Assembly: GCF_000209165.1 (NCBI RefSeq)
Contig: NC_009043.1
Coordinates: 682,001-746,000, forward strand
From: Scheffersomyces stipitis CBS 6054
Lineage: Eukaryota; Ascomycota; Pichiomycetes; Serinales; Debaryomycetaceae
Reading direction: 5' to 3'
Length of the DNA: 64,000 nucleotides
The translations under genes and the position numbers were made by a program. Below are positions 27,270-38,014 of this stretch, one piece after another. Each line of letters starts with the position of its first letter. Within the stretch, counting starts at the first letter, position 1. The notes under the pieces were generated by a model, which did no database searches, was not told the origin of the DNA, and worked only from the letters and a program-made list of their open reading frames with translations.

Positions 27270-28625
27270 ATGCTGGGTCCTTCCACTTCAAGTGAGCGTT
27301 CTACTGTCAACAGCGGTGGCCAGCACCTTCAGCAAGACCACACTGGTGCTACCTCTGTTCGTACTGAGTACGACGTTACTGCCACTGCTGCTGCTGCTGT
27401 TCTGGCATCAGGCTACGGCGTGCTGTTGGACGATGCTGCCTCGCAGTTCCACCAACACCAACACAACAACTACGCTGCTGGCGCTGCTGCTGCCGCCGCG
27501 GAGATTCAGCACAGACATGAGCTTCAGAGAAGACAACAGCAGTTGCAACAACAGGAGCTCCACCAGCAACAGCAGGAGCTCCATCAACAACAATTGCAAC
27601 AACAACACTACCAACAATTACAGCAACAACAGCAACAACACCATCATCAACAACAGCAACACCACCACCAGTTGCAACAACAACAGCACCACCACCAATT
27701 GCAGCACCACCAACAGGTGGCCCAAGTCGGTGCTGGCCACGCTCAAGTTGTTGGTGTTGGTGGAGTTCAGCCTCCAAATCAACACCAGTTGCATCAACAC
27801 TCCTCGTTAGGTCCATCGGGTGCTGACGACTACGACCAGGGTATTCTCACGTCGAAGTACATCGAGAACGAGATCATTAAGACGTTTTCGTCCAAGCAGG
27901 ATCTCGTTAAGTATGTCAAGTACCAATTGAGCAACGAGGAACAGTGTAAGATTGTCATTAACTCATCGAAGCCAAAGGCCGTTTACTTCCAGTGTGAGCG
28001 TTCAGGATCATTTAGAACTACTGTCAAGGACGCTACCAAAAGACAGAGAGTCGCCTACACGAAGCGTAACAAGTGTGGTTACCGTTTGGTAGCTAACTTG
28101 TATCCACCAGAAAAGGATAAGAAGAAGATGATCAAGAAGGAAGGTTTGGACAGAAACCTCGATGACAAGTTGGCTGACTACCCCAACCTGTTGGGCCATG
28201 GTGGTCTTCAAGAAGCTTCAGAGATGTGGATCTTGAGAATGATCAATCCGGTCCATAACCATGCTCCAGAACCTTCCAATGGCAAGAAGAAGAGACTGAA
28301 GTCGTCGAGAACGTTGGTTGAAAAGCCCTTAAACAAGGGAAATGGATATCCGCAAGAAGTGATGCAATTGCAACACCACAACGGCCTTCAACACCACCAT
28401 ATTCCTCAGCATCTTCATGACCATCAGCACCCAGCTTCAGTTCAAGACACTGCTGTTATTGCTGCCATTGAAGCCACTCCAGCTGCTGCTGCTGTCACTG
28501 CTTTGCACGCACAGAATCCACCCGTAGACCCTAATATTGATCCTAATGTTGATCCTAGTGTCCAGGCTCACGACCATTCTCATGGTATCAGAGGCAATGT
28601 TCAATTGCACAACTTGAGAAGATAA
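27270..28625 (+). CDS. RBF1: Gln/His-rich transcription factor, Rbf1-like (RPG-box binding)
   Basis: 451 residues from the ATG at 27270. Residues about 85-150 are a Gln/His tract (DNA about 27530-27717). The folded part, about 190-345, begins KYIENEIIKTFSSKQDLVKY and contains cysteines and histidines (QCERSGSF, RNKCGYRL, NPVHNHAPEP) that look like the WRKY/GCM1 zinc fold shared by FAR1- and Aft-type DNA-binding domains. A basic segment, GKKKRLKSSR, follows directly. C. albicans Rbf1, also flanked by Gln-rich stretches, binds the RPG box and affects ribosomal protein genes and hyphal growth. The C-terminus is His/Ala-rich. The second codon is CTG, Ser if the clade call is right. The leader is long and holds an upstream frame at 27019-27153. 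The family match is by recognition of the layout. Confidence 0.7.
   Translation: MLGPSTSSERSTVNSGGQHLQQDHTGATSVRTEYDVTATAAAAVLASGYGVLLDDAASQFHQHQHNNYAAGAAAAAAEIQHRHELQRRQQQLQQQELHQQQQELHQQQLQQQHYQQLQQQQQQHHHQQQQHHHQLQQQQHHHQLQHHQQVAQVGAGHAQVVGVGGVQPPNQHQLHQHSSLGPSGADDYDQGILTSKYIENEIIKTFSSKQDLVKYVKYQLSNEEQCKIVINSSKPKAVYFQCERSGSFRTTVKDATKRQRVAYTKRNKCGYRLVANLYPPEKDKKKMIKKEGLDRNLDDKLADYPNLLGHGGLQEASEMWILRMINPVHNHAPEPSNGKKKRLKSSRTLVEKPLNKGNGYPQEVMQLQHHNGLQHHHIPQHLHDHQHPASVQDTAVIAAIEATPAAAAVTALHAQNPPVDPNIDPNVDPSVQAHDHSHGIRGNVQLHNLRR
27530..27717 (+). repeat. CAA/CAG/CAC low-complexity tract encoding poly-Gln/His
   Basis: Mixed CAA, CAG, CAC and CAT triplets with interspersed TTG and GAG codons encode alternating Gln and His runs with periodic Leu. 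Mixed synonymous triplets make replication slippage less frequent than in a pure CAG run, but length variation between strains is expected. Confidence 0.9.
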
Positions 28626-29451
28626 TCCAATGGATCATCTGATGAAGATGTAAAATCGAACATGTCAAGATAACCCAGTAGTTATCTGGATGTTAGCCAG
28701 ACCGAGGTGAAATGAAGACTCTTTGTGAAGAGAAGAAAGATGTTATTGTACTTTAGTTTTGTGTGTTGCACTGTTGAGAGACATTGAGATGCTTTTTTAT
28801 ATTATTGTTTTACTACTACTACTTCTTCGTTTTTTATTATTACTATTACTTCTATTCTTGTTATTGTTCTTTATGTTTAGTGTATATCTATTGTTTTAGA
28901 GAATGTAGTTTATGTAGTACGGTACAGATAAGGGAAGTATGTTCTCGCACCGAGCAGCAACACTGTGAATTCCACTATCTCTAAAGTCTACCTCTGGTTC
29001 AGACCAGACTTGACCTCTACATCTGGGGGACAACCTTACCATCCAACATAAAGTGGGTCACTGGAGCGTCCAGATTCAATTGAAGACATGAGAGCATGGT
29101 TCTGGCACTGCCCACGGGAAGACATGAGTCATTCTCACTGCTGAATCTACTCGTGTCTCGTTAAATTTCACTTATCTCACTAAAAAAGTATACCAGAATA
29201 GCGAGCCACTCCAAAAGACACACCCCCAGAACCATTGCTTTGCTACTTTATTGCTCTGTATTACTCACAATATCTCACCCTGTAATGCTAGTAAAGTTAT
29301 CTAAGTACCATGTCTTCTTAATTGAGTCATTTTATACGGAATATCACCATCTCGCTATCTATTCTAATTCTACCTCTTTCTTTCGCGTGCGCACATATTC
29401 AGTATCTTTTTTCTATCTTCAAATCTGAAATTTTTCACTCTTCTCTTCTTC
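28626..29451. other. Intergenic region between RBF1 and ALA1
   Basis: 826 bp. A pyrimidine-rich stretch built of TTA/TTC triplets lies at about 28792-28875, just after RBF1, and probably belongs to its 3' untranslated region. The ALA1 promoter side is AT-rich and lacks a clear TATA run. No gene is supported. Confidence 0.5.
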
Positions 29452-32343
29452 ATGCTCAAGACCCTCTTCAAGAGAACCATGTCCACCACTACCACGTCCG
29501 AGTGGACGGCTTCCAAAGTCAGATCCACCTTCTTGGACTACTTCACCAATAAAAGAGACCACAAGTTTGTTCCTTCTTCCTCGGTTGTTCCACACAATGA
29601 TCCAACTCTCTTATTCGCCAATGCTGGGATGAACCAGTACAAGCCTATCTTCCTAGGCACTGCAGACCCAGCCTCGGATCTCGCTTCATTGAAGAGAGCT
29701 GCCAACTCTCAGAAGTGTATCAGAGCTGGTGGTAAACACAACGATTTGGAAGACGTCGGCCGTGACTCGTATCACCACACATTCTTTGAGATGTTGGGTA
29801 ACTGGTCCTTTGGCGACTACTTCAAGCCAGAAGCCATTACTTGGGCCTGGGAGCTTTTGACTGAGGTCTACGGCTTGGATAAAGACAGATTGTATGTGAC
29901 GTATTTCGAAGGTGACGCCAAGCAGGGTTTGGAACCAGATTTGGAGGCCAAGTCTTTCTGGCTTAAGGTTGGTGTCGCTGAAGACCACATTTTGCCAGGA
30001 AACGCTAAGGACAACTTTTGGGAAATGGGCGACCAGGGTCCTTGTGGTCCTTGTTCTGAGATCCACTACGACCGTATTGGAGGTAGAAACGCTGCTTCTC
30101 TCGTCAACCAGGACGACCCCAACGTCTTGGAAGTTTGGAACATCGTCTTCATCCAGTACAACAGAGAGGCCGACAGCTCGTTAAAGACATTGCCAGCCAA
30201 GCACATCGATACCGGTATGGGGTTTGAGCGTTTGGTGTCTGTTTTGCAGGACAAATCTTCCAACTACGATACCGACGTGTTTCTTCCCATCTTTGACAAG
30301 ATCAGAGACATCACGGGTATCAGACCCTACGGTGGTAAATTCGGCGCTGAAGACACCGACGGTATTGATACGGCCTACCGTGTCATTGCTGATCATGTGA
30401 GAACATTGACGTTTGCCATTTGCGACGGTGGTGTTCCTAACAACGACGGTGCTGGATATGTTTTGAGACGTATCTTAAGAAGAGGCTCTCGTTATGTGCG
30501 CAAATACATGAACTACCCCATTGGTTCCTTCTTCCAACAATTGGTTGATGTTGTCATCGAGCAGAACAAAGAGATTTTCCCTGAAATCGTCCATGGTGCC
30601 CAAGACTTGAAGGAAATCTTGAACGAAGAAGAGTTGTCGTTTGCTAAGACTTTGGATAGAGGTGAAAAGTTGTTTGAACAGTACGCCATCATCGCGTCAA
30701 AGACTCCAGAACAGACTTTGTCTGGAAAAGATGTGTGGAGATTGTACGACACATACGGTTTCCCATCGGACTTGACTCGTTTGATGGCCGAAGAAGCCGG
30801 CTTAAAGATCGACGAGCCTGCTTTTGAAAAGGCCCGTCTTGAATCCAAAGAAGCTTCTAAGGCTATAGGCAACAAAGACGGTGTGGAATTGGTCAAGTTG
30901 GATGTTCATTCCTTGTCGGAATTAGACTCCAATGCTAACGTCAGCAAGACTGACGACTCTGCCAAGTATGGCAGAGAAAACATCAAGGCTACTATCCAGG
31001 CCATCTATTCTAGCTCTGGATTCGTTGATTCTATTGATGACTCGTCTGTACAGTACGGAGTCTTATTGGACAAAACTCCATTCTACGCTGAACAGGGTGG
31101 ACAGATCTACGACACTGGTAAGTTGGTAATCGACGGTAAAGCTGAATTTAACGTCACCAATGTTCAAGTCTATGGTGGTTATGTTCTTCACACTGGTAAC
31201 ATTGTGGAAGGCTCGTTGAATGTCAAGGATGACGTCATTGCAACCTATGATGAGTTGAGAAGATGGCCCATCAGAAATAACCATACTGGTACTCACGTGT
31301 TGAACTATGCCTTAAGAGAAGTGTTGGGCGACTCTGTTGATCAAAGAGGTTCCTTGGTTGCTCCAGAAAAGTTGAGATTCGACTTTTCTCATAAACAAGC
31401 ATTAACTCCTAAGGAGTTGGCTGCCGTTGAATCTATTTCCAACGAGTACATCAAGTCGAACAAAGAGGTTTTCTACAAGGATGTTTCGTTGAACGAAGCA
31501 AGGGAAATCAACGGCTTGAGAGCTGTCTTTGGAGAAACGTATCCAGATCCAGTCAGAGTTGTTTCCATCGGTGTTCCTGTAGAAGACTTGCTTGCTGAGC
31601 CTAAGAAGGCTGACTGGCACAAAGTTTCGATTGAGTTCTGTGGTGGTACCCACGTAGCCAAAACGGGAGACATCAAGGACTTGGTCGTGATTGAAGAATC
31701 CGGTATCGCCAAGGGTATCAGAAGAATTGTGGCTGTCACAGGTCATGATGCTCATGCTGTTCAGAAGATCGCCCTGGAGTTCGAAGCTGAATTGGACCAC
31801 GCTGCTGGCTTACCATTTGGTTCTGTCAAGGAAACCAAGGCCAAGGAGTTGGGTGTAGCCTTGAAGAAGTTGTCGATCTCCGTTTTGGACAAGCAGAAGT
31901 TAACTGAAAAGTTCAACAAGATCGACAAGTCCATCAAGGACGATTTGAAGACGAAACAGAAGGCTGAAACCAAACAGACTTTGGATGTAGTCAATGAATG
32001 GTTGGAAAAGAAAGATGCTGGGGACTACTTGGTTGCTCATGTTCCAATCAACGCTAACGCCAAAGCCATCACTGAAGCCTTTAACTTGCTCAAGAAGCTG
32101 CACAAGGACAAATCATTGTACTTGATCACTGGTTTAACTGACAAGGTTGCTCATGGTTGTTACATTGCTGACGAAGCTATTGCCAAAGGTGTCAATGCCA
32201 GCGACTTGGCTCAAGCTGTATCTGCCAAGATTGGTGGTAAGGCTGGTGGTAAAGGCAACATCGTCCAAGGTATGGGTGACAAACCTGAAGGCATTAAGGA
32301 GGCTGTTAACGAAGTGACCCAATTGTTGGCTGAGAAGTTGTAA
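29452..32343 (+). CDS. ALA1: Alanyl-tRNA synthetase, with two in-frame start codons for mitochondrial and cytosolic forms
   Basis: 963 residues from the first ATG (29452) or 954 from the second (29479). The class II catalytic domain opens with [20 protein letters not shown] and [15 protein letters not shown]. The editing domain has [16 protein letters not shown] and the zinc motif [16 protein letters not shown]-terminal C-Ala domain ends in the Gly-rich [17 protein letters not shown]. Length matches S. cerevisiae Ala1 (958), where one gene serves both cytosol and mitochondria, the latter from upstream non-AUG codons. Here the nine residues before the second Met (MLKTLFKRT) are basic and could start a mitochondrial presequence. 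The first ATG has T at -3 and the second has A at -3, so leaky scanning would make both. CTG codons are very few (e.g. 32098-32100). Confidence 0.97.
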   Translation: MLKTLFKRTMSTTTTSEWTASKVRSTFLDYFTNKRDHKFVPSSSVVPHNDPTLLFANAGMNQYKPIFLGTADPASDLASLKRAANSQKCIRAGGKHNDLEDVGRDSYHHTFFEMLGNWSFGDYFKPEAITWAWELLTEVYGLDKDRLYVTYFEGDAKQGLEPDLEAKSFWLKVGVAEDHILPGNAKDNFWEMGDQGPCGPCSEIHYDRIGGRNAASLVNQDDPNVLEVWNIVFIQYNREADSSLKTLPAKHIDTGMGFERLVSVLQDKSSNYDTDVFLPIFDKIRDITGIRPYGGKFGAEDTDGIDTAYRVIADHVRTLTFAICDGGVPNNDGAGYVLRRILRRGSRYVRKYMNYPIGSFFQQLVDVVIEQNKEIFPEIVHGAQDLKEILNEEELSFAKTLDRGEKLFEQYAIIASKTPEQTLSGKDVWRLYDTYGFPSDLTRLMAEEAGLKIDEPAFEKARLESKEASKAIGNKDGVELVKLDVHSLSELDSNANVSKTDDSAKYGRENIKATIQAIYSSSGFVDSIDDSSVQYGVLLDKTPFYAEQGGQIYDTGKLVIDGKAEFNVTNVQVYGGYVLHTGNIVEGSLNVKDDVIATYDELRRWPIRNNHTGTHVLNYALREVLGDSVDQRGSLVAPEKLRFDFSHKQALTPKELAAVESISNEYIKSNKEVFYKDVSLNEAREINGLRAVFGETYPDPVRVVSIGVPVEDLLAEPKKADWHKVSIEFCGGTHVAKTGDIKDLVVIEESGIAKGIRRIVAVTGHDAHAVQKIALEFEAELDHAAGLPFGSVKETKAKELGVALKKLSISVLDKQKLTEKFNKIDKSIKDDLKTKQKAETKQTLDVVNEWLEKKDAGDYLVAHVPINANAKAITEAFNLLKKLHKDKSLYLITGLTDKVAHGCYIADEAIAKGVNASDLAQAVSAKIGGKAGGKGNIVQGMGDKPEGIKEAVNEVTQLLAEKL

Positions 32344-32543
32344 TTGATTGTTGTAGACTAGTAGTAGAGTTAGAGTAAACTATTCAAGCAAGAGTAGAAC
32401 TCTTCAGACAGTAGAACAATTTAGACAATAGTGGAACAACGTTATAGCAATAGCTATATGCTTTGATATAGTATCTGTTAATAGTATAATAAATAATGTA
32501 AATGTATAAGAATGAAGGTATAGTTATCTAATTATTCTATAGA

Positions 32544-33512
32544 CTACAATGACGTCTTTGCTGGTGGAGCTTCATTGGTCATTTTGTCTTCTTCTGTCTG
32601 GTCAATTTCGGCAGCATTTCCTCCTATACCATCTACAACTTCTTGTACAATATTCCTCAAGTTCTGTTTCAGAATTTCAGGAATCTTGCCAATAATACTG
32701 ATGGTATTGATCTTCCAGTCCATATGAGGATACGAGCCCAACTTGACTGTGCCAACGCCGTACTTTCCGTCTACTTGATTTTGCAATTTGGTGAGAAATG
32801 GAGCCATTTCGCTTTCGTTAGACTTTGTCTTCACGTAGAATCTTGAAAGAGCGGAGCCTGAAGAAACGATCCTAGTCTTGAGATACGATTCAAGCTCGTC
32901 TATCAGTCGGTTGAACAACTGCGGAACTCCAGGCAATACGTAGACTTGGTGGTTTATAGCAACGATAGGAAACCAGAGTTGTTCGTCGAGAAAAATCGTT
33001 TCTGTGGTCGTTTCTGGCTTTTTTGAAACTGGTAAAGTGGCCATCTTGTAAAAGGCATGTAATTGCTCCTGTGAAAGCAGATCGAGATACGAGCCTCTGA
33101 GTCTGTGCATTCTAGCTACAACATTATTGTCGAGTTCATAATTGATATTGTAGAACTCACTCAAGACAGAATAGGTGATATCGTCGTGAGTAGAGCCCAA
33201 ACCTCCAGAGGTGATGATCAAGTCCACTTTGTCTTGTTCCACCAATATTCTGAGGGAATTGACGATGTCGTCTTTATCGTCGCCGCATACTATGGTACGC
33301 TTCATGGGAATCAGCAACTTATTAAAGCAGAACTTGGCGAAGTTGTGTGAATTTGTGTCCAAGATCTTTCCGTTGAGAACCTCATCCCCGATAATGAGAA
33401 TTCCAGCAGAAGCGATGGGTTTAAGGCTCGATGATCCGAGGCTATCGATGGAACGGGCACTGTTGAAAGCTTTGGATGACATGACGGAAAACTGTCTTGT
33501 CCAACGGAGCAT
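32544..33512 (-). CDS. MoCF/CinA-fold protein related to the FLAD1 N-terminal domain
   Basis: 322 residues. The molybdopterin-binding (MoaB/Mog, CinA-type) fold is shown by AGILIIGDEVLNGKILDTNS, then DLIITSGGLGSTHDD and the conserved VYVLPGVPQLFNRLIDEL. In animals this fold is the N-terminal part of FLAD1, where it hydrolyses FAD; in bacteria it occurs in CinA. Budding yeasts lack molybdenum cofactor, so a cofactor-synthesis role is unlikely and a nucleotide or FAD hydrolase role is only a guess. The N-terminus (MLRWTRQFS) looks like a mitochondrial presequence and a second Met follows at residue 11 (MSSKAF). The C-terminal 20 residues are acidic and variable. It converges on ALA1 with a 200-bp gap. 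Confidence 0.8.
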   Translation of the reverse strand: MLRWTRQFSVMSSKAFNSARSIDSLGSSSLKPIASAGILIIGDEVLNGKILDTNSHNFAKFCFNKLLIPMKRTIVCGDDKDDIVNSLRILVEQDKVDLIITSGGLGSTHDDITYSVLSEFYNINYELDNNVVARMHRLRGSYLDLLSQEQLHAFYKMATLPVSKKPETTTETIFLDEQLWFPIVAINHQVYVLPGVPQLFNRLIDELESYLKTRIVSSGSALSRFYVKTKSNESEMAPFLTKLQNQVDGKYGVGTVKLGSYPHMDWKINTISIIGKIPEILKQNLRNIVQEVVDGIGGNAAEIDQTEEDKMTNEAPPAKTSL

Positions 33513-35637
33513 AAATGAGTACTTGTTGTAGATAAATGAAAAATTAGATCGCTTTGAATTGATACCTGAATTTTCAGTTGTCTATTCTTGAAAAATGGGG
33601 TTCCAACCGAATTCCCACAGGACTCTAATTCTGATATTGCAAAATGACAATGGAGTGATGGTTGTGTTCTTCGGTTGATGGGTTTCTTTGGCAATAGTCC
33701 GGCTCAATTGAATAGAAAGGTATTACAATTTGTCAGAACTGGTGGGTAGCAGAAGAACCGTATGATATTTCTGAGAATTGTATGATTGATAATGTGTGGA
33801 AATGAGTACAGAAATTTTCGTTTTTGAGCTCAATTAATTGCACGTATATCTAGAAACTGAGGACTACCTTTGCTATGAACCTTGAAACAGATATCTTGTT
33901 ATAGCAGAGAACAGTGTAAATCGAATCGCTCTTCAGATATTGAACCCCCACAAGTTGAGCGTAGATGAAGAATTGCGTGCGCGTTCTCTCTCGATTAGGC
34001 AATCAACATTGTGCAACCAATTTTTGATAACCAAGCAAACAATTATGGAAGGAACAGGCTGCAATTTTTACTTACAAATGAATATTAACATGAAACAGGA
34101 CAATACTATAAGTAGGGAGAATAGATGGAGTTGAAGCGATCATGATTTCATAATAGTTCCCTTTTCTACAAACGAATTTGAGTAATATCTCATTTTTCGC
34201 AGCAAATACTTCATAAATTAATATACAACTTGGCAAATTCTTACAGAGAAGCAATTGAAAAGTTACATAATAGTTACTGGTGCTAGCATTTGTTCAAATT
34301 GTAGTCACCAAGCCGAAAAATCTCGTTGCTACAAATATGATACTTTTACAATCATAAATGTACCCTCAACCGATCTCAGTATCTTTGCAGTTTGAATGCC
34401 TCCGAACAAGAGATCTGTATTCTACTCCATCAGTCAAGTGGCACTTAGGACAACATTTCGACTTCACTCCCATCTTTCCCACATTGCCACTTTCTTCTGT
34501 CGTCGCTTTTCTCCCTCCTCTGTCTGTGAAACTGGCTGCGAAATCTACAAAACCTTTTGTAGATAGATGACACAAAGCTCTTTCCTTTCAAAATTTTCTC
34601 CTGCCAGTTTCAAAGTCTTTACCCCATAGCCTCAGCCATTCCAAAGCCATTCCAAAGCCAAGCCATAGATTATACCCATCCACAGCCAACAGCCATCCAC
34701 AGCCAGTAACCACCCACCCACAGTGTGCACACAGCATAACCTCCTTGTTCCTCTTCACTTTCGTGTCTCTGGAAGCCTTGGTCATGTGACATTCTCCAAC
34801 ACGGCGGAATGTTCAGAAGAACCGGCACTCCGTACTTAACACAGAAGAGACGCCATTGGTCCATTCAGCAGTGCCAATATCCATTTCAAAATGTCGTATT
34901 TCTCGTACTTTCGCTCACAAATCTTGAACGCTCATTATGTAAGCAGCAGAAATGTTCATTTTCATATTGTCCATTATCGAGCACAAAAGACGCTGCCGAG
35001 TCGGAAATCCTGCACTTTCAGATAACGTAAGCTGACAACGTGCCCTCTGTCTGACTCCAAGTGTCTGCAGACGACGACCATAAGGTTCTTGTGACTTTAG
35101 TGTCTGCTGTGGAGATGGGTATATAAAACGGGGATTTCCTCAAGAAACACACGACAGCAAAACACGTCTCCAAAAAGGAAACAGGTTCGTCCAGTCTGAT
35201 AAGCTAGCGTTCCCAGCTGTTCTGGTTTTCTAGCTTTATTTGAGTCGGATTATCCTGCCATCGAGCGATTGAATTGTCCCGGTTTTGTGTCCATCTCTAC
35301 CACTATCTTAGCTGCTCTCTACCCAGCCTATCTCCTTTTGTCTGTGCCCGACACAACATTTTTCCACAGTTATTGCATACAGACGACATTCACTGCAGAC
35401 TTTAGGACTGCAGATTCCGCTTCATTCTCATTGCAGCTGAAAAACGCAATTCGCTGACTTTTCAAAAGTCGATTTTATCTTTTTTCTCAGTATTGGAATT
35501 AGCGAAATTAGTTTTTTGTTCTTTCTTCTTATTCCTTGTTCTTTATCTTTTGCTTACTAACTACTTTCGTATCCTGCTAATCGTTAGCCTGGTCCTCCGC
35601 CTTCTATCTTTCCCTTCTTTCCGTATTTCTCATAACT
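33513..35637. other. Long divergent intergenic region and PPZ1 leader
   Basis: 2.1 kb without a credible gene. A TATA box (TATATAAAA) lies at about 35119-35127, and the following 510 bp contain no ATG before the PPZ1 start, consistent with a very long leader. Short imperfect repeats occur at 34633-34715 (AGCCATTCCAA twice, CATCCACAGCCA twice). A TACTAAC at 35555-35561 with an AG at 35586-35587 could end a leader intron, but no matching donor is obvious. Confidence 0.5.
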
Positions 35638-37512
35638 ATGGGTAATAGCCCATCTAAAGATGATCCTCTGCCGACGTCCTCCTCCTCAACACTGACAGGT
35701 TCTGGTGAACTTGAGCCAGATGAGCCGGCGCCTGCGCTATCTCATCTAAATCACCAACACGACACGACATCGACGACGCAAACGACGACAACGACACCCG
35801 GTAGCAGCCTAGCTACCGCTGCATCAAATTACAACAGTAACAGCATTAGTAATAGCAATAGTAAAAGCAACATCAAAGATGATAACATCATCAAGAACGA
35901 TAAAAATACCAACAATACCAAGAACTCCAACAGTATTAGTATCAAAAAGAAGGTCAAATCCAGAAAACAGTCTCCTCCAGACTTTGACCTCGATCTTGAA
36001 ATCGGAATGTCTATGGCACATTTATTGAAGTCAAACTCCTCGCCTCCGGCAAGTTCTCCGATTGCAGCAACAGCCAGAGACATCAACAGTAGTAACAAGA
36101 GCGTTGCCATTCCTGACACTTTGACTCCGCCAGCCATGCCTATGTCCGAGTACGGCTCCTCTGTAGAAAGCGACAAGTCTGACTCTTCAGCCATGTCGCC
36201 AGTATTCACAACTGTAGGTGAAGTCAATGATGAAGATCTGCTTTCGTCTTTAGGCTCCAGTTCTCCTTCTGGGAAGAACTTCTTCTATAAAGTTGAAGTC
36301 AGAGAACAAACATCTTCTGCCAGAAAGTTGGACGCCATCGCCGAGGCAGAAACGTCTGTAGAATCGACTCCTGAGCCTAAAAGAGGGTCAAAGTCGAGAA
36401 GTAGACAGGCTTCTAAATTGTCTGTAGACTCTGATCGCTTGTCGATTTCCAACTTGAAGAAACACGACAAAAAGACCAGAGAGATGATTGGAAGACAGTT
36501 GACGAAGAACGTCTCCTCCAGCTCGTCTAGCCTTTCCAGCTCTCCACCTTTGGTTTATGCTAACAAAAAGATGGATGTAGATGTGGATAGCGTCATAGAC
36601 AGATTACTTGCTGTTGGAATGACTAAACCAAAATCTTCTTCCAGTCGCCACACCAAGGATAAGTTGCCTGTGACAAGTTCCGAGATTAAATTTATCTTAC
36701 ATAAGGCCCGCTCTATCTTCTTGGACCAGCCTACTTTATTAAGATTGTCACCTTCAGTAAAGATTGTAGGTGACATCCATGGCCAGTTCCATGACTTGAT
36801 CCGTATCTTCAACACCTGTGGCTATCCTCCATACTCGAACTACTTGTTCTTGGGAGACTATGTGGATCGTGGGCACAAGTCTTTAGAAACCATTCTTCTT
36901 TTATTATGTTACAAGATTAAGTATCCTGAGAACTTTTTTATGTTGAGAGGTAATCATGAGTCAGCTAACATCACGAAGATCTACGGTTTCTATGACGAGT
37001 GTAAGAGAAGATTGCCTGCTATCTCTGGCAATCATAAGATGTGGAAAGTCTTCATTGACGTTTTCAACACATTGCCCATTGCTGCAACGATCAACGATAA
37101 GATATTCTGTATCCATGGAGGCTTGTCACCAGACTTGCATGACTTGGAACAGATCGACAACATAAGGAGACCTACAGACATTCCTGAGCGAGGCTTATTG
37201 GCCGACTTACTTTGGTCTGATCCTGATCCTGCAATCAAGAACTTCAGTGTTACCAACTGGCCTAAAAACGACCGTGGTGTATCTTACTGCTTCGGTAAGA
37301 AACACGTTGACTATTTCTGCTCCACATTCAAAATGGATTTGGTAGTCAGAGGCCACATGGTCGTTGAAGATGGTTACGAATTTTTCAATAAGAGAAAGTT
37401 GGTGACAGTTTTCTCGGCTCCCAACTATTGTGGAGAGTTCGACAATTTTGGTGCTGTCATGAGTGTGGACAAGAACTTGTACTGTTCGTTTGAACTACTC
37501 AAACCACAGTGA
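35638..37512 (+). CDS. PPZ1: PP1-related Ser/Thr phosphatase Ppz1
   Basis: 624 residues (S. cerevisiae Ppz1 has 692). It starts MGNSPSK, an N-myristoylation site also seen in Ppz proteins. Residues 2-310 are Ser/Asn/Thr-rich and disordered with basic patches ([10 protein letters not shown]). The catalytic domain, about 320-624, has every metal- and phosphate-binding motif: GDIHGQ at 378-383, GDYVDRG at 406-412, GNHE at 438-441, then [17 protein letters not shown] and [11 protein letters not shown]. Ppz phosphatases lower potassium uptake through Trk transporters and so control salt tolerance, cell-wall integrity and cell-cycle entry; they are inhibited by Hal3/Sis2. The long N-terminal arm separates it from plain PP1 (Glc7), and the myristoylation site from Ppq1. 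The leader appears long and free of upstream ATGs. Confidence 0.92.
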   Translation: MGNSPSKDDPLPTSSSSTLTGSGELEPDEPAPALSHLNHQHDTTSTTQTTTTTPGSSLATAASNYNSNSISNSNSKSNIKDDNIIKNDKNTNNTKNSNSISIKKKVKSRKQSPPDFDLDLEIGMSMAHLLKSNSSPPASSPIAATARDINSSNKSVAIPDTLTPPAMPMSEYGSSVESDKSDSSAMSPVFTTVGEVNDEDLLSSLGSSSPSGKNFFYKVEVREQTSSARKLDAIAEAETSVESTPEPKRGSKSRSRQASKLSVDSDRLSISNLKKHDKKTREMIGRQLTKNVSSSSSSLSSSPPLVYANKKMDVDVDSVIDRLLAVGMTKPKSSSSRHTKDKLPVTSSEIKFILHKARSIFLDQPTLLRLSPSVKIVGDIHGQFHDLIRIFNTCGYPPYSNYLFLGDYVDRGHKSLETILLLLCYKIKYPENFFMLRGNHESANITKIYGFYDECKRRLPAISGNHKMWKVFIDVFNTLPIAATINDKIFCIHGGLSPDLHDLEQIDNIRRPTDIPERGLLADLLWSDPDPAIKNFSVTNWPKNDRGVSYCFGKKHVDYFCSTFKMDLVVRGHMVVEDGYEFFNKRKLVTVFSAPNYCGEFDNFGAVMSVDKNLYCSFELLKPQ

Positions 37513-38014
37513 TCCTTATAGACTTTGATACTTTGCTTAATATTTACTTTACTCTTTGCTTTTTGCTTTTTGCTTTTTTGTTATGTTAATTTTTACTCTT
37601 CGCCTTTATAAATAATGGCAATGAAGTTGAATGCAGCCTCTAGGTATATCTGCTGCTGCCGCAGACTATTGCTTACGAACTATTCCTTCATTTCTTTAAA
37701 CCCTAAACATGTCCATTTTATTTTTATCGTTAGAATTCTTATACTTTGGAGATATTCAATATATGTGCTACTTATAAAGATGTAACTATTGAGATTACTT
37801 TATTCCTACATTTGTTAAGCTACACCACCATTTCAACGAAAGAATATCTTGCTATTGTACTACAACACAACACGAATTACTGAACTATGCACAAATTTGG
37901 TAAATTCACATTATCTAACATATTTAATGAATCAGGGGCCATGCTCAGTGCAATGAATGAAGCTAGGCAAAAGGTATATACAAGTAATTTAAGTGAATGA
38001 AAGGTATCCAGTAA
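37513..38014. other. Convergent intergenic region between PPZ1 and SNQ2
   Basis: 502 bp between two 3' ends. Just after PPZ1 is a short CTTTTTG repeat (37555-37578) and AT-rich sequence suited to transcript termination. No gene is supported. Confidence 0.5.

Noticed and set aside
35555..35587. TACTAAC plus AG as a leader intron of PPZ1
   Set aside because: No GTATGT- or GTAAGT-type donor was found between the TATA box and this point, so the intron is not annotated.
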